11,709 bases of DNA. It comes from an uncultured Clostridia bacterium. Lineage in GTDB: Bacteria; Bacillota; Clostridia; Oscillospirales; Acutalibacteraceae. The stretch covers positions 1 to 11,709 of the forward strand of contig CALGCE010000093.1 of assembly GCA_937884625.1 (NCBI GenBank), read 5' to 3'. Below are positions 7,163 to 11,709 of this stretch, piece after piece. Every line of letters starts with the position of its first letter. Position 1 is the first letter of the stretch. Below the pieces are notes generated by a model. The model was given only the letters and a program-made list of their open reading frames with translations. It ran no database searches and was not told the origin of the DNA. The position numbers and the translations under genes are program-made.

Positions 7163-7705
7163 ATGAAAGAACTGTCACTTAATATTCTTGATATATCCGA
7201 AAATTCGGTAAAGGCGGGTGCCTCGATTGTAGAAATACTGATAAATGAGGATAACGATATACTTACGCTTGTCATTCGTGATGACGGTTGCGGTATGACG
7301 GAAGATGTGTTAAAGTCGGTAACCAATCCTTTTTATACTACAAGGACTACAAGAAATGTAGGGCTCGGTATTCCGCTTTTAAAACTTTCAGCAGAACAGA
7401 CAGACGGAAGTTTTGAAATCACATCAAGAACCGACGACAATCACGGTACTACTGTAAAGGCGGTCTTTAATAAAAATCATATGGATTTTACACCGCTTGG
7501 CGATACAGTATCGACGATTACCACTTTAATACAGGGACACCCCGATACAAACTTTTTGTTTGTTCATACCAAAGGAGAAAATGAAGTATCACTCGATACC
7601 CGTCAAATGCGTGAAATGTTAGGGGAAGTTCCGTTAAACAGTTATGAGGTTATTAAATGGGTCGAGGAATATTTGTGTGAGCAGTATTCCGAGAACTTTA
7701 AATAA
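7163..7705 (+). CDS. GHKL (histidine-kinase-type) ATP-binding protein
   Basis: This 180-residue protein is made of a histidine-kinase-like ATPase domain (about 1-105) plus a C-terminal extension (about 106-180). The N box is LDISENSVKAGA (9-20, with N14). The G1 box is DDGCGM (40-45). An F-box-like PFYTT (56-60) precedes the G2 motif GLGIPLL (67-73), and a G3-like HGTT follows. It has no dimerisation/phospho-acceptor His domain, no sensor domain and no membrane segment. It is thus either an ATPase or a kinase acting on another protein. It differs clearly from the RsbW-like protein upstream, so the two are not a recent duplication. The ribosome binding site is a weak AAGG (7152-7155) seven bases before the ATG, which suits translational coupling to the PHP gene. 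Confidence 0.83.
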   Translation: MKELSLNILDISENSVKAGASIVEILINEDNDILTLVIRDDGCGMTEDVLKSVTNPFYTTRTTRNVGLGIPLLKLSAEQTDGSFEITSRTDDNHGTTVKAVFNKNHMDFTPLGDTVSTITTLIQGHPDTNFLFVHTKGENEVSLDTRQMREMLGEVPLNSYEVIKWVEEYLCEQYSENFK

Positions 7706-7736
7706 ATAAACAAACTACAGAAAGGGAGCAATATAT

Positions 7737-8108
7737 ATGAAATCATTGGCTGAATTGCAGGCAATCAAAGACAAAATGAAGGATAAGGTAGTTCTTCGTG
7801 AGGGTTCGGGCGACGTTCGTATAGTAGTGGGAATGGCTACTTGCGGAATAGCGGCAGGTGCACGTCCGGTTCTCAATACTTTCGTTGAGGAGGTTAGCAA
7901 CAACGGTCTATCAAACAGAGTAACCGTATCTCAAACAGGCTGTATCGGCATTTGTCAGTTCGAACCTGTTGTTGAGGTATACGAAGCAGGTAAGGAAAAG
8001 GTTACCTATGTTAAGATGACAGCCGAAAAGGCAAAAGAGGTTGTTGAAAAACATATTAAGGGTGGCAAAGTCGTATCAGAATACACGATAGCCAACCGAA
8101 AAGATTAA
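7737..8108 (+). CDS. Thioredoxin-fold [2Fe-2S]-type protein (HndB/TM1420-like)
   Basis: This 123-residue protein is related to the C-terminal half of NuoE and to HndB of NADP-reducing hydrogenases. Typical segments are VGMATCGIAAGARPV (31-45), QTGCIGICQFEP (66-77) and KVTYVKMTAEKAKEVVEKHI towards the end. Only three cysteines exist in the whole protein (C36, C69, C73); the residue equivalent to the second cysteine of the usual C-x4-C pair is G41. The cluster may therefore use an unusual fourth ligand. It probably transfers electrons to or from the HydB flavoprotein, whose own N-terminal domain is a complete four-Cys version of the same fold. AAAGGGA (7722-7728) is a good ribosome binding site. 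It lies 31 bases after the GHKL gene and 15 bases before hydB. Confidence 0.88.
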   Translation: MKSLAELQAIKDKMKDKVVLREGSGDVRIVVGMATCGIAAGARPVLNTFVEEVSNNGLSNRVTVSQTGCIGICQFEPVVEVYEAGKEKVTYVKMTAEKAKEVVEKHIKGGKVVSEYTIANRKD

Positions 8109-8123
8109 TGGGGAGGTAGAAAT

Positions 8124-9944
8124 ATGATTCGTTCACAAGTACTTATTTGTGGCGGTACAGGTTGTACTTCATCAGGCAGTAAGTCTATTCAAAAAGCCTT
8201 CGAAGAAAATATTAAGGCTAACGGACTTAGCGATGAAATCAAACTTGTCCAAACCGGATGCTTCGGTCTTTGTGCATTGGGACCGGTCGTAATTATTTAT
8301 CCGGACGGAACATTTTACAGCAGAGTTACGGCAGATGACGTAAAGGAAATAGTTGAGGAGCATCTGCTTAAAGGACGTGTAGTTGAGCGTCTTGTTTATA
8401 ACGATACGGGTGTTAATACCGAGGAGATTATAGGAAATGTATCTCTCGGCGATACGGCATTCTATAAATCACAAAACAGAGTAGTTCTTCGTAACTGCGG
8501 TGTAATAGACCCTGAAAATATCGACGAATACATAGCGATGGACGGTTATCAGGCACTCGGTAAGGTACTTACCGAAATGACGCCGGAAGACGTTATAAAG
8601 TGTATTTCCGATTCAGGACTTCGTGGTCGTGGTGGCGGTGGCTTCCCGACAGGCTTTAAATGGTCGCTTTGTGCACCTAATAAGGCACCGCAAAAGTACG
8701 TCGTATGTAATGCCGACGAGGGCGACCCCGGTGCATTTATGGACCGTTCCGTTTTAGAGGGCGACCCGCACTGCGTTATCGAGGCTATGGCAATAGCAGG
8801 TTATGCAATAGGTGCTACAAAGGGTTACGTTTATGTACGTGCAGAGTATCCTATCGCAGTAGCACGTTTGCAGATTGCTATTAATCAGGCTCGTGAGTAC
8901 GGTCTTTTGGGTAAAGATATTTTCGGCTCTGGATTTGATTTTGACCTTTATATCCGTCTTGGTGCAGGTGCATTTGTTTGCGGTGAGGAAACCGCACTTA
9001 TGACCGCTATCGAGGGTAACAGAGGTGAACCACGTCCACGTCCGCCTTATCCTGCCGTTAAGGGACTTTACAACTCACCGACGGTTGAAAACAACGTTGA
9101 AACCTTTGCAAATATTCCGCAGATTATCCTTAAAGGTGCCGATTGGTTTGCATCTATGGGAACCGAGAAGTCAAAGGGTACAAAGGTATTTGCACTCGGC
9201 GGTAAAATAAAGCATACAGGCCTTGTTGAAATTCCTATGGGTACTACACTCCGTCATATTATTGAGGATATCGGCGGCGGTATTCCGAACGGGAAAAAGT
9301 TCAAAGCCGCTCAAACAGGCGGTCCGTCGGGCGGATGTATACCGGCATCCCTTATTGATACCGAAGTTGATTACGATAACCTTACGGCTATCGGTTGTAT
9401 GATGGGCTCGGGCGGTCTTATAGTTATGGACGAAGACAACTGTATGGTCGATATGGCTAAATTCTTCCTTGAATTTACGGTTGACGAGTCCTGCGGTAAG
9501 TGTACACCCTGCCGTGTAGGTACAAAAAGACTTCTTGAAATGCTCGATAAAATTACCAAAGGCAAGGGCACACTTGAAGATATTGATAAACTTGAAGAAC
9601 TTTGTATGTACATTAAGCAGAACTCTTTGTGCGGTCTCGGACAGACTGCTCCAAACCCCGTTCTTGCAACACTCAAATTTTTCAGAGAAGAATATGTTGC
9701 CCACGTTGTTGATAAGAAGTGTCCGGCAGGTGTTTGTAAAGATTTGCTTACCTTTACAATTGATAAAGATAAGTGTATCGGTTGCGGTATGTGTGCTAAA
9801 AACTGTCCTGCATCTACAATTCACAAGACAGATTACGTTGCAGAAGGTCATAAACTTCCGTCTTACGAAATTGACCCTGACAAGTGCGTTAAATGTGGCG
9901 TATGTATGAGCAACTGTAAGTTTAAGGCTATCAGTAAGATTTAA
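8124..9944 (+). CDS. hydB: NADH-oxidising flavoprotein subunit of hydrogenase (HydB)
   Basis: HydB is the NuoF-like subunit that binds NAD(H) and FMN and is regarded as the site of flavin chemistry in electron-bifurcating hydrogenases. The 606 residues contain four regions in order. An N-terminal thioredoxin-fold [2Fe-2S] domain has C9, C14, C46 and C50. The NuoF core has the glycine-rich RGRGGGGFPTG (167-177), NADEGDPGAF (196-205) and a GAGAFVCGEETAL segment. The NuoF-type [4Fe-4S] site has C457, C460, C463 and C503. A C-terminal two-[4Fe-4S] ferredoxin domain has C551, C554, C557, C561 and C588, C591, C594, C598. The length and layout match HydB/HndC proteins. GGGAGG (8111-8116) is a strong ribosome binding site seven bases from the ATG. 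It adjoins hydA with a 19-base gap and needs the distant hydC product for the full complex. Confidence 0.96.
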   Translation: MIRSQVLICGGTGCTSSGSKSIQKAFEENIKANGLSDEIKLVQTGCFGLCALGPVVIIYPDGTFYSRVTADDVKEIVEEHLLKGRVVERLVYNDTGVNTEEIIGNVSLGDTAFYKSQNRVVLRNCGVIDPENIDEYIAMDGYQALGKVLTEMTPEDVIKCISDSGLRGRGGGGFPTGFKWSLCAPNKAPQKYVVCNADEGDPGAFMDRSVLEGDPHCVIEAMAIAGYAIGATKGYVYVRAEYPIAVARLQIAINQAREYGLLGKDIFGSGFDFDLYIRLGAGAFVCGEETALMTAIEGNRGEPRPRPPYPAVKGLYNSPTVENNVETFANIPQIILKGADWFASMGTEKSKGTKVFALGGKIKHTGLVEIPMGTTLRHIIEDIGGGIPNGKKFKAAQTGGPSGGCIPASLIDTEVDYDNLTAIGCMMGSGGLIVMDEDNCMVDMAKFFLEFTVDESCGKCTPCRVGTKRLLEMLDKITKGKGTLEDIDKLEELCMYIKQNSLCGLGQTAPNPVLATLKFFREEYVAHVVDKKCPAGVCKDLLTFTIDKDKCIGCGMCAKNCPASTIHKTDYVAEGHKLPSYEIDPDKCVKCGVCMSNCKFKAISKI

Positions 9945-9963
9945 GAAAGGAGCCGTAAATAAA

Positions 9964-11709
9964 ATGGATATGATTAACGTAAAAATTAACGGTATAGCAG
10001 TAAGCGTACCAAAGGGCTCCACTATTCTTGAAGCAGCCCGCATAGCAGGTGTTGAAATTCCGACACTCTGCTTTATGAAAGAAAAGAATGAGATAGGTGC
10101 TTGTCGTATCTGCGTTGTTGAGGCTAACGAGGGCAGAGGTTTCCGTGTTGTTACCGCCTGCGTTTACCCCGTAAGTGAGGGTATGGAGGTACTTACCAAT
10201 TCTGAAAAAATCCAGAAAGCAAGAAAGACCACACTTGAACTTATTCTTTCAACCCACGAAAAGAAATGTCTTTCCTGCGTCCGTTCCACAAATTGCGAAC
10301 TTCAAAAACTTTGCCGTGATTACGGTGTAGAAGATACTACCTTTGAGGGCTTTAAGCCGAAGTACGAACTCGATACTTCTACTCCGCACCTTGTAAGGGA
10401 TAATAATAAATGTATTCTTTGCCGTCGCTGTGTTGCGGTTTGTAAAGAGCAGTATGTAAGCGTTATAGGTGCTAATGACCGTGGTATTGATACCAATATC
10501 GGTCAGGCATTTAACCTTTCGCTTAATAATACACCTTGTATTTCCTGCGGTCAGTGTACTGCCGTATGTCCTACAGGTGCACTTACAGAAAAGGACGATA
10601 CCGATAAGATTTGGGAAGCACTTGCTGACCCGAAAAAGACGGTCGTTGTTCAAACCGCTCCGTCTATCCGTGCTACTTTGGGCGAATGTTTCGGTATGCC
10701 TATCGGTACTAACGTTGAGGGTAAAATGGTATCCGCACTTCACAGACTTGGCTTTGATAAGGTCTTTGATACCGATTTTGCGGCAGACCTTACGATAGTC
10801 GAAGAAGCAAACGAGTTGGTAGAGCGTGTCAAGAACGGCGGAGTTCTCCCGATGATTACCTCTTGTTCACCAGGTTGGGTTAAGTTCTGCGAATTCTATT
10901 ATCCCGATATGATAGACCATCTTTCAAGTTGTAAGTCACCTCAACAGATGGCAGGTGCGGTTATTAAGACCTATTGGGCAAATAAGGCAGGCATTGATGC
11001 AAAGGATATAGTAGTAGTATCAGTTATGCCGTGTACCGCTAAAAAGTTTGAGATTGGCAGAGATGACGAATCAGCAGCAGGTGTTCCCGACGTTGATATT
11101 GCCATTACAACGAGAGAACTCGGCAGAATGATAGACCGTGCAGGTATCAGTTTCACATCACTTCCCGACGAGGAATTTGATAATCCTCTCGGCGAGGATA
11201 CAGGTGCCGCAGTTATCTTCGGTGCTACCGGCGGTGTTATGGAAGCAGCACTCAGAACTGCTAACGATTGGCTTACAGGCAAAGATAATACCGATATAGA
11301 TTTCGAGGCAGTAAGAGGTACCGCAGGACTTAAACAGGCAACCGTTAAGATTGCAGATTTGGAACTTAAAGTTGCAGTTGCAAGCGGAGCCGCTGCCGCA
11401 AAGGTAGTAATGGACAGAATGAAGGCAGGAAATCCCGACGGTTGGGGATTTGTTGAAATAATGGGTTGTCCGGGCGGTTGCGTAAACGGTGGCGGTCAGC
11501 CGATACAGCCACAGTATGTTCGTGATACGGTAGACCTTAAAGCAGTTCGTGCAAAGGCTTTGTATGACCAAGATAAGGCTTCTAAACTTCGTAAATCACA
11601 CGAGTCACCCGTTGTAAAGACACTTTACAGTGAATGGTATGACGGCTTTGGCGGTCATAAGGCTCACCACGATTTACACACTTCCTACGTTGCACGTAAG
11701 AAATATTCC
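9964..11709 (+). CDS. hydA: [FeFe]-hydrogenase catalytic subunit HydA, 3'-partial
   Basis: HydA carries the H-cluster where protons and H2 interconvert. 582 codons are visible and the frame is still open at the right edge. An SHE motif and a KAHHDLHTSYVARKKY-like tail, usual near the end of clostridial HydA, suggest few residues are missing unless there is an extra C-terminal domain. Domains in order: a [2Fe-2S] domain (C36, C47, C50, C66); the His-ligated [4Fe-4S] site (H98, C102, C105, C111); two [4Fe-4S] clusters (C150, C153, C156, C160; C192, C195, C198, C202); and the H-domain. Motif L1 is TSCSPGW (299-305), L2 is MPCTAKKFE (355-363) and L3 is EIMGCPGGCVNGGGQP (498-513). L1 has Ser302 where the textbook motif has a second Cys. 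AAAGGAG (9946-9952) precedes the ATG by 11 bases; the next ATG (9970) would be 17 away, so 9964 is preferred. Context suggests the trimeric NADH/ferredoxin-linked type. Confidence 0.96.
   Translation, partial: MDMINVKINGIAVSVPKGSTILEAARIAGVEIPTLCFMKEKNEIGACRICVVEANEGRGFRVVTACVYPVSEGMEVLTNSEKIQKARKTTLELILSTHEKKCLSCVRSTNCELQKLCRDYGVEDTTFEGFKPKYELDTSTPHLVRDNNKCILCRRCVAVCKEQYVSVIGANDRGIDTNIGQAFNLSLNNTPCISCGQCTAVCPTGALTEKDDTDKIWEALADPKKTVVVQTAPSIRATLGECFGMPIGTNVEGKMVSALHRLGFDKVFDTDFAADLTIVEEANELVERVKNGGVLPMITSCSPGWVKFCEFYYPDMIDHLSSCKSPQQMAGAVIKTYWANKAGIDAKDIVVVSVMPCTAKKFEIGRDDESAAGVPDVDIAITTRELGRMIDRAGISFTSLPDEEFDNPLGEDTGAAVIFGATGGVMEAALRTANDWLTGKDNTDIDFEAVRGTAGLKQATVKIADLELKVAVASGAAAAKVVMDRMKAGNPDGWGFVEIMGCPGGCVNGGGQPIQPQYVRDTVDLKAVRAKALYDQDKASKLRKSHESPVVKTLYSEWYDGFGGHKAHHDLHTSYVARKKYS

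Noticed and set aside
4417..7705. The two GHKL ATPases as a classical two-component or sigma partner-switch system
   Set aside because: Neither has a phospho-acceptor His domain, and no response regulator, STAS protein or sigma factor is encoded in the window.
9171..10043. A 290-codon open frame on the - strand opposite hydB and the start of hydA
   Set aside because: It lies wholly antisense to convincingly coding hydB and hydA, its translation looks like low-complexity shadow sequence rich in Cys, Thr and Asn, and I see no convincing ribosome binding site or recognisable domain.
10249..10743. A 164-codon - strand open frame inside hydA
   Set aside because: It is antisense to the Fe-S domains of hydA, whose cysteine motifs explain the sequence fully. 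The same applies to the - strand frames at 11158-11571 and 10971-11282 and to the + strand off-frame stretch at 10469-10798.

Overview
The window is AT-rich DNA from an obligately anaerobic, fermentative Bacillota bacterium, most likely a clostridial gut or rumen type (Oscillospiraceae/Ruminococcaceae-like). The reasons are strong AAGGAGG-type ribosome binding sites, an AT-rich codon bias, SecG and GT2 proteins of clostridial style, and above all a complete NADH-linked [FeFe]-hydrogenase operon. The genus is not determined by the sequence. All genes lie on the + strand.

Layout. (1) Bases 2-2968: the 3' part of a very large glycosyltransferase with three GT-A/GT2 modules, probably the end of a cell-surface polysaccharide locus lying to the left. 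(2) 3065-3313: secG, with its own likely promoter and a strong intrinsic terminator at 3323-3353. (3) 3354-3529: an AT-rich intergenic region holding the hydrogenase promoter and an 8-bp-arm palindrome whose core matches the clostridial Rex (NADH/NAD+ sensor) operator at 10 of 12 positions. (4) 3530-11709: one tightly packed ten-gene operon, running off the right edge.

The operon order is: NuoE-like [2Fe-2S] subunit (HydC), DRTGG-domain protein, RsbW-like ATPase, HydS-type putative sensory [FeFe]-hydrogenase, second DRTGG-domain protein, PHP phosphoesterase, second GHKL ATPase, small thioredoxin-fold [2Fe-2S] protein, HydB (NuoF-like flavoprotein) and HydA (catalytic [FeFe] subunit, incomplete at its 3' end). 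HydA, HydB and HydC together are expected to form the soluble electron-bifurcating/confurcating hydrogenase. It makes H2 from NADH plus reduced ferredoxin, or runs in reverse.

The six to seven genes between hydC and hydB look like a regulatory or sensory module: a hydrogenase-like protein with an altered active-site motif, two small ligand-binding-type domains flanking it, two kinase-type ATPases without phospho-acceptor domains, and a metal phosphoesterase. Similar genes accompany hydABC in Thermotoga and many Clostridia, so the synteny is not unique, but to my knowledge the signalling circuit is uncharacterised. It is the most interesting content of the window. I saw no tRNA, rRNA, CRISPR array, insertion sequence or phage gene.
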